Source: Pontederia crassipes (Eukaryota; Streptophyta; Magnoliopsida; Commelinales; Pontederiaceae). From it: a DNA stretch of 64,000 nucleotides. The notes beneath the pieces are model-generated. The model saw nothing but the letters and a program-made list of their open reading frames with translations, ran no database searches and had not been told where the DNA came from. The stretch lies in contig CM060195.1 of NCBI GenBank assembly GCA_030549335.1, positions 11,127,501-11,191,500 on the forward strand. Reading direction: 5' to 3'. Made by a program: the position numbers and the translations under genes. The number at the start of each line of letters is the position of its first letter. The first letter of the stretch is position 1. This document shows positions 46,380 to 57,107 of this stretch, in pieces.

Positions 46380-47225
46380 CACTACAAGAAAGATAGGAAT
46401 TACAGACGGTCGAAATCGTTTGTAATTTTCTGAAAACCGTCGAAAATGATGATTTTTTACGATTTTTCAATGGAATCGATTCGTCCGAAAAATAGTCGTT
46501 GCAAATCAATTTTCGACGATTGGGAAAAAAATGTCAGAAATTTTGACGGAACTCCGGCGGTCACGATCGTCGAAACTTTTAACGGTCGATGAAACTGTCG
46601 AAACATCGGGGGTCACAACCGCCAAAACTTTCGACGCTTGCGACGACCGCTGCAAATATCGGCTGTAGCAACTATTAAAAATTTCGACGGTCGTCGCACG
46701 ATTGTCGAAAATTTCGACGGTCATCGCGCGACTGTCAACAATTTCGACGGTCGTTGCGCGACTGCCGAAACTTTCGACGGTCAAAATCATCATAAATTAT
46801 AATATAAAAAAATTAGTCGGCCGTTGGTGGCCGATCCGGCGGCTAATTCGAAGGCCAACGGGAAGAACGGTTGCCAGGCGGCCAACGACCGAGATCCGAT
46901 CGCTAGCAGCTGGATCCGACCGCCAGCGTGGCTGGATCAGGCCGCTGGGCTGCGGTCGGATCCGGCCGCCAGCCGGTCAAGCGGCCGGATCCAGCCGCCA
47001 GGCGGCCGATCTAGATCCAGACGCGGGCGGCCGATCCGGCCGCCAGCGGCTGGATCTGGCCGCTTGACGGTCTGGGCTGTGGAGAGAGAGAGGGACACCA
47101 GCGGGAGAGGGTCGCAGGCGGTCGATGCTTGATGTCCAGTCGGGAGAGGCTAGCCGGTAGGGAGAGGGAGAGGGAGAGAGAGAGGAGAGGGGGAAAGAAA
47201 TAGAAGGTGGGATTGGGGAAAGATT
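46380..47225 (+). mobile_element. CACTA terminus with subterminal repeats and GC-rich leader
   Basis: CACTACAAGAAAG at 46380-46392 is a left CACTA terminus. It is followed by a dense subterminal array (46400-46790) of TTTCGACGGTC and complement units, then by a GC-rich tract (46815-47060) with repeated GGATCCGGCCGCCAG-like units, then GA-rich sequence to 47200. This is the same layout, in opposite orientation, as 24370-25553, and the repeat unit is of the same type. No transposase follows, so this is a fragment or deletion derivative. Confidence 0.7.
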
Positions 47226-47568
47226 AATATATATATATTATATATGGGAATAATGTATATGTGAAGCAAGGTGTGCCCATCCGATCGAGATCCCGCGGTT
47301 ATCATGGTGGCGCCCATCCGATCTCGATCCAGCGACTGCCGTCCATCTCACGAGTTTTACGAGCCGTCTCGTCCACCCCAGCCCACGCTTTCATTCCCCC
47401 GTTCTTTCTCATTTTTACTTTTTCATTCCCCGCTCTCTTTCCCTCTAGGTCTCTGGCATCGTCTTCGGGGTTCTCTCTCTTTTTCGATCAATCTCCGGCG
47501 GTCAATCTCGATCTCAGGCATCTAATAGGTGTGGCATTCTTTCTCTCTTTCCCCTCCTTTTATCTCGG
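47226..47568 (+). other. pyrimidine-rich leader-like sequence
   Basis: After a TATATATATTATATA stretch (47228-47245) the sequence becomes C- and T-rich, like a plant promoter and 5' leader. Before the Athila insertion it would have been contiguous with the GRF zinc-finger gene at 60788. The long frame at 47261-47851 is a composition artefact extending into the minisatellite. Confidence 0.35.
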
Positions 47569-47790
47569 TCTCCGGCGCTCGATCTTTCTTTCCCCTCTTT
47601 TTCTCACGGTCTTCGGCGCTCGACCTTTCTTTCCCCTGGTCTCCGGCGCTCGATCTTTCTTTCCCCTCTTTTTCTCACGGTCTCCGACGCTCGATCTTTC
47701 TTTCCCCTCTTTTTCTCTCTGTCTCTGGCGCTCGATCTCTCTTTCCCCTCTTTCCCATCCTTTCCTCTCTGTCTCTGGCATTCGATCTCA
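47569..47790 (+). repeat. 41-bp minisatellite, about five copies
   Basis: The unit TCTCCGGCGCTCGATCTTTC followed by TTTCCCCTCTTTTTCTCACGG is 41 bp. It recurs at 47569, 47610 (shortened to about 30 bp), 47640, 47681 and 47722 (extended to about 50 bp), then fades into TCTCTGGCATTCGATCTC. It lies immediately upstream of the Athila insertion. Confidence 0.85.
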
Positions 47791-47800
47791 GCCTCTTACC

Positions 47801-47826
47801 CATGACTCCTTCCTCTGTCGCGTTCT
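47801..47826 (+). repeat. left half of a duplicated leader unit, split by Athila
   Basis: CATGACTCCTTCCTCTGTCG and the following GCGTTCT continue at 60255 as CATTCAGGTGTGTGCAATGA. The joined order matches an intact second copy at about 60498-60590 (CCATGACTCCCTCCTCTCTC, then CATTCTCGCTCAGG and GTGCATTGATCCGCC). Confidence 0.8.
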
Positions 47827-50603
47827 TGATAGTGATATTTGGGTTTTCTAGTGATAACTTGCTGAAATTAAGTAAAAGAGATAATTTTTCATTTTTTTTA
47901 TCTCCCAACTCACTAGCTGCAAGTGCACAGCAATATATGATCATATAGTTGTTAGCTAGGTTGAATCAATAGAGGGTCCTCAGTGAAAATCAAGTTATCA
48001 TTGAGCTCAAAAGAAAGTTCAATGCTGATTTTTTTTTCAATTCAAGAAAATTCTGGAACGATAACTTATAATAGCAGTCATAAAAACATGGAATCACTCC
48101 AATCAATCAAACCAGGATGAAATCTACTCAATAATGGTGCTTGTGATCCTTAATTCATTTCTGAATTTCAGGAGGATTTAAAATCAACCTCTCGGTTGCA
48201 AAGTAAATTGAAATCCCCACAAACACAATTCAATTGAAAATGCAAAACATATGATCACAGGAATTCACAATTTCCATTGCTCCTTGGTCCATCTCTGGAT
48301 CTCAAGAAAGCCCTTAAGACTACCTCTCAGTAGTGGATAAAAATGAGGGTTGACAATGCAAATCAGAATTCAAATGGAAATCAGAAATAGAAATCAGCAA
48401 ATATAATTCTGCAAATTCAGAAAACTGAAAGACTAATATATGGAATCAGGTTTATCAATTGCTTCTTGACCCATCTCTGGACTGCAAGAGATCCCTAAAG
48501 TTCATCTCTCAATGATTGAATAAAATCAGGGGGTTCAATTGATAAAACAGTTCCAGCAGAAAATCAGAAAACATATTTCATTAAATTTCAGAAATCAGAT
48601 TTGCAATATGTTTTGAGTCAAAGATAATATGCCAACATCTTAATTCATTCCTGAACAAGATATGAACAATGACAACATTTCAGTTAGTCAATTAATCAGA
48701 TCCACAATGACAAACAAATTCAAATTGTTCAGGAAATCAGATTCAGGAAAAAATCAGGAAATCAGATTTTAGAAATCAGAATTTTAAATCAATGGAAATC
48801 TAGCTTACCAACTGATTCTTGACCCATCTCTGGACTGCAAGACATCCCTAAAGTACACTTATCAGTGATTGGAAGAATTTAGGGGAATCAATTGGTAAAA
48901 ATAGATTTCAATAGGAAATCAGAAAAATCAGAATTCATGTTTTCATTTCAGAAATCAGTAGAAAAATCTGATTTGAGTCAAATGATTGTCCAAACAATCT
49001 TGATTCATTTCTGAACAAGATAGGAACAATAGAAACTTCCCAAGGACTCAATTAATCAGATTGTAAGTGAAGAATAAATTCAACAGCCATATAAATCAGA
49101 ATCAGATTCAGAAATCAGAAAACTGAAATTCAGAAATCAGATTGCAATAAAATGAAATCCAGTAAGATGCCATTGATTCCTAATTCATCTCTGAACAAGA
49201 GTTAGATCTAAAGATAACTTCTCAGTTATATATTACAAATAAGACCTATCAATGGCATGAATCAATGCAAAATGGTTCTGAAATATGAAAACAGATTTGA
49301 TTAAAGTGCAGGATTACAAATTCCGTCCATATCCATCCAAAACTAATCTAAACTACTACCCTATCCTAGAAGAAATGGAGTTTACCTCCTCATGTATACA
49401 AAGCCTGACAGAAAATGGAATGGGAAACAGATACAAATCATAATTCTTGATGATGTCTCGGCCAGCAGCAACTTCCAGCAGCAGCCTTCAGCCACCTTGC
49501 TCCAAAACCCTTTGCCTCAACCCCTGAATGACCAGCCCCTCTTTTCCTCCAGAAAAATCCAGCTTTTATATGACTACTATCCACCCTTTGATTCTCATCA
49601 GAATATTCTATTCTCCTTGATGTCAGCCACCTGTCCAATGGTCCCTGCAATGGCCAGCTGACTGCAACAGCTTTAGGACAACAAAAGAGTGGTCCCCCCA
49701 CCTTTTTCCAACTTGTTTTCCTTGCTACAAAACCCAGAACAGCAAGCATCAAGATCCTTAAATGAGATTTTAAAAAATAAAGACTGGGATAAAGATATTA
49801 GCCAGCTCAAACATCAGATGGGAATTGGTGTTATGCAAGATTGGAAATCTATATGAAAACTTGATGATTTTGGGCCCAGAAATGATAACTTGTCACAAAT
49901 CATGGAAATTATCCAAATGCAAGTGATTCAAAGCATTAGAAGCATCAAATGGACTAGGGTAACAAGTGAGTGCAGTCAGAAATCAAATATGAATAAGATT
50001 TCAAAGGAGTGATAACTTGGGTGCTAAAAATGATAACTTATATGACTTAAAAATGATAACTTGTGATAACTCGAGTTGTGATTATCCAAATGTGATGAAA
50101 TTTGACCAGCAATGAGTTAGAACAATAACAAGATGATTGTTTACGGTCCCTGTGCAGAATAAATGGTTTTGCATGTCGAAATTATAGAATTGCCCTTTAA
50201 CGATAACTTGGCACTTGAAAAATGATAACTTGTTCAAATGGACTTAAAACTTTGCACAAGTTGAGATGTGACTATCCGAATATGATTTATACATGATAAT
50301 GATGGATTTAGGGCAAGAAAACTATTGAAAATTAGTTCACTCAAAATAATGATAACTTGACATATATGAATGATAACTTGTCCTCAAAATGATAACTTGG
50401 CATAGAATTTAAATATTAATGGATTTTGGCATTTCAAAACCTCTATGCACATGAAATTAAGTATGAAATGAGGAATATCAACTAGTTATCACAATGTTTG
50501 CATTCCAAGTATAATTGGCCCAAAAATAGGCAAAAGTGGGACTCGATATGTATGAATTTCATCTAAAATGGGTTAGAAACATATAGTGATCAGCAAGTGA
50601 TCA
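47827..50603 (-). repeat. 3' LTR of the Athila-like element, 2777 bp
   Basis: Runs (minus strand) from TGATCACTTGC at 50603 to CACTATCA at 47827. It lacks about 365 bp present in the 5' LTR: after GTGCACAG at about 47929 it jumps directly to CAATATATGATC, which in the 5' LTR lies near 57576. The rest is nearly identical to the 5' LTR, including the ~170-bp repeats and many TGATAACTTG motifs. Confidence 0.95.
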
Positions 50604-50617
50604 AACTCCCCCAAGCT
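50604..50617 (-). other. polypurine tract of the Athila-like element
   Basis: Minus-strand AGCTTGGGGGAGTT ends exactly at the 3' LTR start TGATCA. It is the plus-strand primer for reverse transcription and matches the tract form seen at 32979. Confidence 0.85.
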
Positions 50618-51815
50618 TAGCCTGTTGCTTGTCCTCAAGCAAAACATTCAGAAATTAAGGACAAACTTGAATTAAAAGTCCACAGTTGAAGCAAAGATTA
50701 GCTGAATTGAATCCAATGAGTTTCCCACTTTGCCAACACTTCATTCTTTCCAAAAACTCAATTTCTAGCTAGGGAATCACAGAGGCTAAAGCAAATTTAA
50801 GCCATAGAAGAAGTACTAGCAATAACATGTTTGAATTGTAGGAATTGTCAACTTTACAAAGGGGTTGAACTACAAATCTCTTCATGAACAGATTTTTAAT
50901 TGATTAAACAGGTTTAACACCTGACTTTTATTCATGAAATGCATATAAATAGGTTTAGCACCTGATTTTTATTCATGCTTTCTTTAGGAGAGATTCCTTT
51001 GGAAGTTTTGCTCTTCTAATTTTTTTTTTTGCATTGAAGAGAGATTCCTTTGGAAGTTTTGCTCTCTTCCTTTTTTCTATGCATGCATGCAACTTTTTAC
51101 TTTTTCTTTTTCTCATTTTTCTATCCTGTTCATGAAGTGAGCAATAGTTCAAACTCAAGTATACTTTAGATCCCTTTATCCAAAAAGTCAAGTTTTCCTA
51201 TTTAGCATGGCAGCAAGAGCCTTGACTCCCTTCTAGACATCTGATATTCTAATTCAATCCATAAGTATCAGCTAGTGTGACCCACAAAAAGGAAAAATTT
51301 TCAGCTAAAAATTTCATTCAAATGCATCTGAATTCATAATGCCAATTAAAGCAAGAAGGCTAATGGCCAAGTTGGCCACTTGGTATTGGAGTGCACCCAC
51401 TGTCATAATGAAGTATTCTACCCATTTCAGAGTTAAAATGAATTCAAAATTGAGTTTGGTCTAAAAAAATGATAACCGAGTGATAACTAGTGATAACTTG
51501 TGAAAACCAATGATAACTTACAAAATCTACTGATAACCTGGTGATAACTGATATATGAACATTAAAATCAATTAAAAATATGGTGTAAAGGTTAGAAAAG
51601 CACCAGGTTTCCTCCCATAAGCTTATTCTTAACACTGTCCCTAGTGTTGAAAATAAAAGGCAAGGGTGAGGGGCGGGTGGGAGTGAAATGCATGGAATTG
51701 GGCACTTGAATCCTCTTGGCATTTCCTCCAGAAGCTTTGGGTGATCCAATCTTCATTAGTTGCAACTAATCCTGCAGAGAAATAAAGGATATCAGTTGGT
51801 ATGGCAGATTTGCAA
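50618..51815 (-). other. non-coding 3' internal region of the Athila-like element
   Basis: No envelope-like or other ORF is supported. At 50990-51066 the 25-bp unit AGAGATTCCTTTGGAAGTTT (plus TGCTC) occurs twice. At 51465-51560 TGATAACTTG-like motifs occur five to seven times in a row. Small minus frames here (50973-51191, 51444-51749) have no known domains. Confidence 0.5.
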
Positions 51816-52145
51816 CTAATCAGATTTTTGAGTGCAGAATTCAGCAATGCATTGGGAATTTCTGAAATTGACTGAAATTAGGCTATAATAGATTGGGATA
51901 ACTGAAATGAATGTTAATTCAGATGATAATATGATCAATGTAGCATAAACAAGCTTGTAGGGAGAAGTACCAATTGAAGTCTTGTATGCTGTCCTATATG
52001 CACAAAGAGCTTCATTCAACTTCAAACTCCAATCTTTTCTTGTCAATGAAACTATTTTCTCCAATATGGCCTTTACCTCCCTATTTGATACTTCTGCTTG
52101 GCCATTTGTTTGAGGGTGATATGAAGTGGAAACTTTGTGTCTCAC
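51816..52145 (-). pseudogene. Athila integrase, C-terminal part (frameshifted)
   Basis: Continues the integrase core after a one-base frameshift at about 52146-52180. It contains [20 protein letters not shown], whose Glu is the third residue of the D-D-E catalytic triad, then [20 protein letters not shown] and GTSPYKLVY, a standard conserved block. After about residue 75 the sequence loses similarity (a run of isoleucine and tyrosine) and stops, so the C-terminal domain seems degraded. Confidence 0.85.
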
Positions 52146-52156
52146 TCCATACTTAA

Positions 52157-53539
52157 TTAGGAGCTTCTATACCTTTCAATAAAGTGGTTACCCCCATCAC
52201 TTATAACCACTCTAGGAATTCCAAACCTTGGAAAGATAACTTCCTTGAACAACTTGATTACTTCCTTGGAATCAGCTGCAATGGTGGGAATGGCCTCAAT
52301 CCATTTGGACACATAGTCCACAGCTAGAAGAATAAACTTGTAGCCACATGAACTAGGGAAGGGTCCCATGTAGTCAATGCCCCATACATCAAATATTTCC
52401 ACTTCTAAAATTCCTTGTTGTGGCATTTCATTCCTTCTTGAGATGGAACCAGCTCTTTGGCATTGATCACAGCCCTTCACAAAGATATGTGCATTCTTAA
52501 ATAAACTTGGCCAATAAAATCCAGATTGGAGGACTTTAGCAGCAGTCTTGTGTGTGGCTCCATGACCTCCATAAGGGGATGAATGGCATGCCTCCAAGAT
52601 TTCCTGAAATTCAGATTGGGGTACACATCTTCTATATATGCCATCAGGAGATTTTCTGAACAGAAAGGGGTCATCCCAATAATAATCTTTCAAGTCATGA
52701 AAGAATTTCTTTCTTTGCTGATATGTGTAGTCAGGAGGGATAATTCCACATGCAAGGTAATTGACCAAGTCAGCATACCAGGAAACTTGATTAATTGCCA
52801 CAACCATCAAACTATCATCAGGAAATGCATCATTGATAGGAAGTGTAGATGATTCCTGTATCCCTTCCATTCTTGATAAGTGGTCAGCTACAAGATTTTC
52901 ACTACCCCTTTTGTCTTTGATTTCAACATCAAATTTTTGAAGCAATAAGATCCACCTGATTAGCCTTGGCTTGGATTCATTCTTGTTGATTAAGTGCATC
53001 AAAGCTTGATGGTCTGTAAATACAATGACTTTGGATCCCACCAAGTAGGGCTTGAATTTGTCAAATGCATACACCACAGCAAGAAGTTCTTTCTCAGTAG
53101 TTGCATAATTTATTTGTGCTTCATCTAGAGTCTTGCTTGCATAGCATATGACATGGTGCTTCTTCTCCCTGGTTTGTCCCAAGACTGCCCCTACAGTCTG
53201 GTTTGAAGCATCACACATGATTTCAAAAGGAAGAGTCCAATCAGGTGGCTGCACTATATGGGTTGAGGTGAGGGCTTCCTTCAACTTCTTGAATGCCTTC
53301 ATACACTCTTCATCAAAATGAAACTCAACATCCTTGGCCAGCAACTTGGTGAGGGGCCTAGTTATCATGGAGAAATCTTTAATAAACCTTCTGTAGAAGC
53401 CTGCATGCCCCAAAAAACTCCTAATTGTCTTGACACTTGTGGGTGGTGGTAGCCTTTCAATCACCTCAATTTTTGCCTTGTCCACTTCAATGCCTTTGCT
53501 TGAGACCACATGTCCTAAGACAACCCCTTCTTGGACCAT
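52157..53539 (-). pseudogene. Athila pol: RT thumb, RNase H and integrase N-terminal/core
   Basis: A 460-codon frame. Residues 1-70 finish the RT ([30 protein letters not shown]). The RNase H domain follows with acidic residues at D110 (CDASNQ), E151 ([11 protein letters not shown]), D176 (FTDHQAL) and D219 (ADHLSR). The integrase zinc finger has H319, H326, C357 and C360. Its core has D389 ([10 protein letters not shown]) and D448 (VISDGG). The third catalytic residue lies in the next frame (51816-52145). A stop (TAG for a conserved Trp) plus a one-base shift separates it from the RT at 53553. In a working element these form one polyprotein with the upstream frame. Confidence 0.93.
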
Positions 53540-53552
53540 AAAATGACGCCTC

Positions 53553-55646
53553 CTAATTGAGGATCAAGTTGGATTCCCTACATCTTTGTACCATCTTTGT
53601 CAAATTGTCTAGGCAAGCATCAAATGAGTCTCCATATACTGAAAAGTCATCCATGAAGACCTCCATAATTTCTTCAATGAAGTCTAAAAATATAGATATC
53701 ATACACCTTTGGAAGGTGGCAGGGGCATTGCATAAGCCAAAGGGTATTCTCCTATAGGCAAAAGTCCCATATGGACAAGTGAATGTAGTCTTGTGTTGAT
53801 CTTGGGGGTGAATTGAAATTTGCAAGAAACTTGAGTACCCATCAAAATAACAGAAATGGGAATGCCTAGCCAACATTTTCAACATCTGATCAATGAATGG
53901 CAATGGGAAATGGTCCTTTCTTGTGGCCATGTTTAACTTCCTGAAGTCAATGCACATCCTCCAACCTGTAATGGTTCTTGTGGATATCAATTCATCAGAA
54001 TCTGACTTCACCACTGTAATTCCTCCCTTCTTTGGCACCACCTGCATTGGACTAACCCATTCACTATCTGAAATGGAGTATATGATTCCTGCATTCAGCA
54101 ACTTCAATACTTCTTTCTTTACCACTTCTTTCATGGTTGGGTTGAGTCTCCTTTGACATTCAATGGAGGGCTTGTAGCTGTCCTCCATAATGGAGGGATC
54201 AATACCCTTGATGTCTTCAATTGAGTAGCCTATCACCTCCCTATACAGTTTCAACCTCTTCAGCAGCTCTTCAACCTGATCCTGGGGTAAATTAGCATTA
54301 ATGATAACAGGAAAAGTTGAATTCTCCCCCAAGAATTCATACTTTAGATTGCTAGGGAGAGGCTTGAGTTCCAAATTCGAATTGACTTGAGCTGATTTGC
54401 CTTGGACTTCAGCAGCGATAACTTGTTGTAACTCCCCTTGAATTCCTACATTTTCCACTGATATCGAAGAGTTCAGCACTGATTTATATGCCATAGCCTC
54501 TGGATCTTCCAATTCTTTCAAATGGTCAAACATTAGATACCTTTGCAATGGATCTTCAATAGGGATTATAGCTGAAACTTGCTCCACCACTTGATCTAGC
54601 TGCCCATCTTCAAAGTCATTCTCTAAAAAACTTGGCCTACTAATAACTTGTGCCAAATTGAATTCAATCTTCTCCTCTCCAATTTGGAAGGTCAATCTCC
54701 CTTCCTTAACATTAATTACAGCCCCTGCAGTGGGTAGAAAGGGCCTCCCAAGGAGAATGGGGGTATTCACATCTTCATCCATATCCAATACAACAAAATC
54801 AACTGGAATATAGAATTTACCAACTTTGAGGGGTATGTCCTCAATAATCCCATGTGGATATTTGATGGATCTGTCTGCCAGCTGAAGGGACATATTTGTT
54901 GGCTTCAAATCTCCAACTTTAAGTTTCCTACACAATGATAAGGGTATGACACTCATAGAAGCTCCCAAGTCACACATGGCTCTTTGAATTTTCCTATTGC
55001 CTATCTCACATGGAATTGAGAAGCTTCCTGGATCCTTGAGCTTTGGAGGCAACTTGTTTTGGATAATTGCAGAAGCCTCTTCAGTCAATGCAATTGTCTC
55101 ATGCTCCAATACCCTTCTCTTCTTGGTTAGAACTTCCTTTAGGAACTTGGCATATGATGGCATCTCCTGTTTGGCTTCAACAAAAGGCACATTTATGTAT
55201 AGCTTCTTCAGGATTTCCAAGAACTTTCCATATTGCTGATCTTGTCTTGCCATGATTAGCCTTTGAGGGAAAGGTACTTTGTCAAAAACCCTTGGATTTG
55301 TTTCAATTTGAGGGCTTGAATTACTGATTTCCTCACTTGGTTGTTCACTTAGCTTTTCAGCAACTCTTGAGTCTGAATTGGCTTGATTATCATCCACTTT
55401 CTTCATTGGTTCCTCCACCATTTTTCCACTTCTGAGCTGGATGGCCTTTGCTTGCTCCTTTGGATTTACTTCTGGCTGTCCAGGAAAGAATAAGGGAGGT
55501 CTAGTGGATGTACTAGCCTGTTGAGCAATTTGGCTTTCCAACAATTTCTGATTTGCATTCATGGCATCTAATCTTGAAATTATCTTCAATATCTCCTCTC
55601 CTTGGCTGTCCTGCTTCTTCAGAATCTGTTGGAGCATCTCCTTCAT
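53553..55646 (-). pseudogene. Athila protease and reverse transcriptase
   Basis: A 697-codon frame with a glutamine-rich start, a basic segment, and an aspartic protease motif CDLGASMSVIPLS (Asp about 226; most Athila proteins also have D-x-GAS here). ADRSIKYPHGIIED and PILLGRPFL follow. The RT then shows DSEWVSPMQVVPKKGG, CIDFRKLNMATRKDHFPLPF and the catalytic F-M-D-D at residues about 664-667 followed by FSVYG. It ends at a TAG where the family has Trp. The same frame extends upstream to 55919, interrupted only by one TAA at 55722-55724, so the natural polyprotein is longer than this ORF. Confidence 0.93.
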
Positions 55647-55721
55647 TTCATTTTGGAATTGAGGTGCTTGGACTTGAGGTGGTGGTTCATACAGATTTCT
55701 TTGAATTGGTGCACTTTGACC

Positions 55722-55919
55722 TTAATTTTCATAAGGTGGTGGCTGATTCCTTGGCAGGATTTTGGGCTGCCAATTTGAATTCTGCATAGGAGCTCCTTGA
55801 TAGTTGTTGCCCTTGTAAGAAAAGTATGGATGATTCCTATTTTCTAAAGTGTAGAACTCAGCAGGAGGTTTAATTCCATAATTGCACACAGCATTGATTT
55901 GATCCATTGTTTGCTCCAC
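55722..55919 (-). pseudogene. gag-protease linker of the Athila polyprotein
   Basis: In the same frame as the protease-RT ORF and separated from it by one stop. It contains DQINAVCNYGIKPPAEFYTL, RNHPYFSYKGNN and an Asn/Pro/Gln-rich end, matching the low-complexity segment that follows the gag zinc knuckle in Athila proteins. A frame change from the upstream gag lies at 55920-55930. Confidence 0.75.
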
Positions 55920-55930
55920 TTATTGCATAA

Positions 55931-56947
55931 TTAATTGCAAATTTCTGACACATGGCATTGATTACCACATACACAACACCTTGTTTCAGAATTAGAGGCC
56001 CTATTGCCATTGGGAGTCAAATTCAATCTCTTCAAAGTCTTGTACAGCACCTCCTCAAATTGGGATGACAATTGGTTCACTGAATTATCCATATGAGGCC
56101 TTCTGGTCCTATCATGTGTGAGGAAGCGATGGTTCTTTGCAATATTCTCTATCAGTTGGTAGGCCTCATCTATATTCTTGGATGCAAAGATACCTCCTAC
56201 TGCAGTGTCCAATGCCACCTTGCTAGGGTAATTCAATCCCTTATGAAAATAGTTGACTAATTGCCACTTTTCAAATCCATAGTGGGGACATGCCCTTAAC
56301 AACCCTTGAAGCCTTTGACATGCCTCACAAATGTTTTCTTGATCCAACTGATAGAACCTCACTATTTGATCCCTGAAGTTATCAGTTTTTGAAGGAGGAA
56401 AGAATTCTGAAAGAAATAATTGAACAATTGATTCCCAAGTGGCCACCTCTTCAGAATTCAATCCTTTGTACCATGTCTTGGCCTTGTCTTTGAGTGAGAA
56501 GGGAAACAATCTCATATACACTGCATTCATGGTGATATTGTTGAAGTTCACAGTGCTGCTCATCTCCTTGAAATTGTCCAAATGACATGCTGGATCTTCA
56601 GTCCCAAGTCCAAAAAATTGGCTTTGCCTAATCATTGAAATCAAGGCTGGACTAACTTCAAAGTTTGCCACAGGTGCTAAGGCTCCTCCTCCTTGCTGAT
56701 TCTTTGCATTGCTCGGTGAATAACAGTCCCTAAGAGTCCTAGGAGCTGTCATATTTTGATTCATAACTCTTTCAAATTCAGGGTTGTATGCCTCTTCCTC
56801 TTCTTCTTCAAATATCCTTCTCCTTGCCTCAAGCCTTTGCAATCTCCTTCTTCTTAAAAATCTTCTTTCAGGTTCAGGATCTGATTGGTAATATTCCTCT
56901 TGATGGTCCAAGTCCTGCATAAAAAGATTCAGAAGTATCAAATTCAA
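55931..56947 (-). pseudogene. Athila gag with retrotransposon-gag domain and CCHC knuckle
   Basis: A 338-codon frame. The likely start is M10 or M1, after an arginine-rich, then glutamate-rich N terminus (residues 26-52). The retrotransposon gag domain spans about residues 105-240 (LKDKAKTWYKGL at 152-163; FFPPSKTDNFRDQIVRFYQ at 182-200; RACPHYGF). A single CCHC zinc knuckle is at C324, C327, H332, C337. Gag would form the virus-like particle and package RNA. The frame stops just after the knuckle and the polyprotein continues in another frame, so gag itself looks intact but is uncoupled from pol. Confidence 0.9.
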
Positions 56948-57081
56948 GAAAGAAATGAAAACTAGACAAAAGTGAAAAGTTAAAAATGATAACTTGCAAA
57001 AACTAAAAATTAGCCTAACAAATAAACTAAAAACTAATCTAAAACAAATCTAAACTATCTAAGTTAGCCTAATTGACCTCA

Positions 57082-57100
57082 AATCCCCAGCAACAGCGAC
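57082..57100 (-). other. Athila primer binding site (tRNA-Asp type)
   Basis: Minus-strand TGTCGCTGTTGCTGGGGAT starts a few bases after the LTR end. It matches the sequence complementary to the 3' end of plant tRNA-Asp (TGGCGCCGTTGCCGGGGAT) except for three changes. Two of these are C-to-T, as expected from decay of methylated sites. Confidence 0.85.
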
Positions 57101-57107
57101 AAAAACT

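Noticed and set aside
47261..47948. 196- and 139-codon ORFs with repeated LSPLF-like peptides
   Set aside because: They are the 41-bp minisatellite read in two frames, and the frames run into the Athila LTR end.
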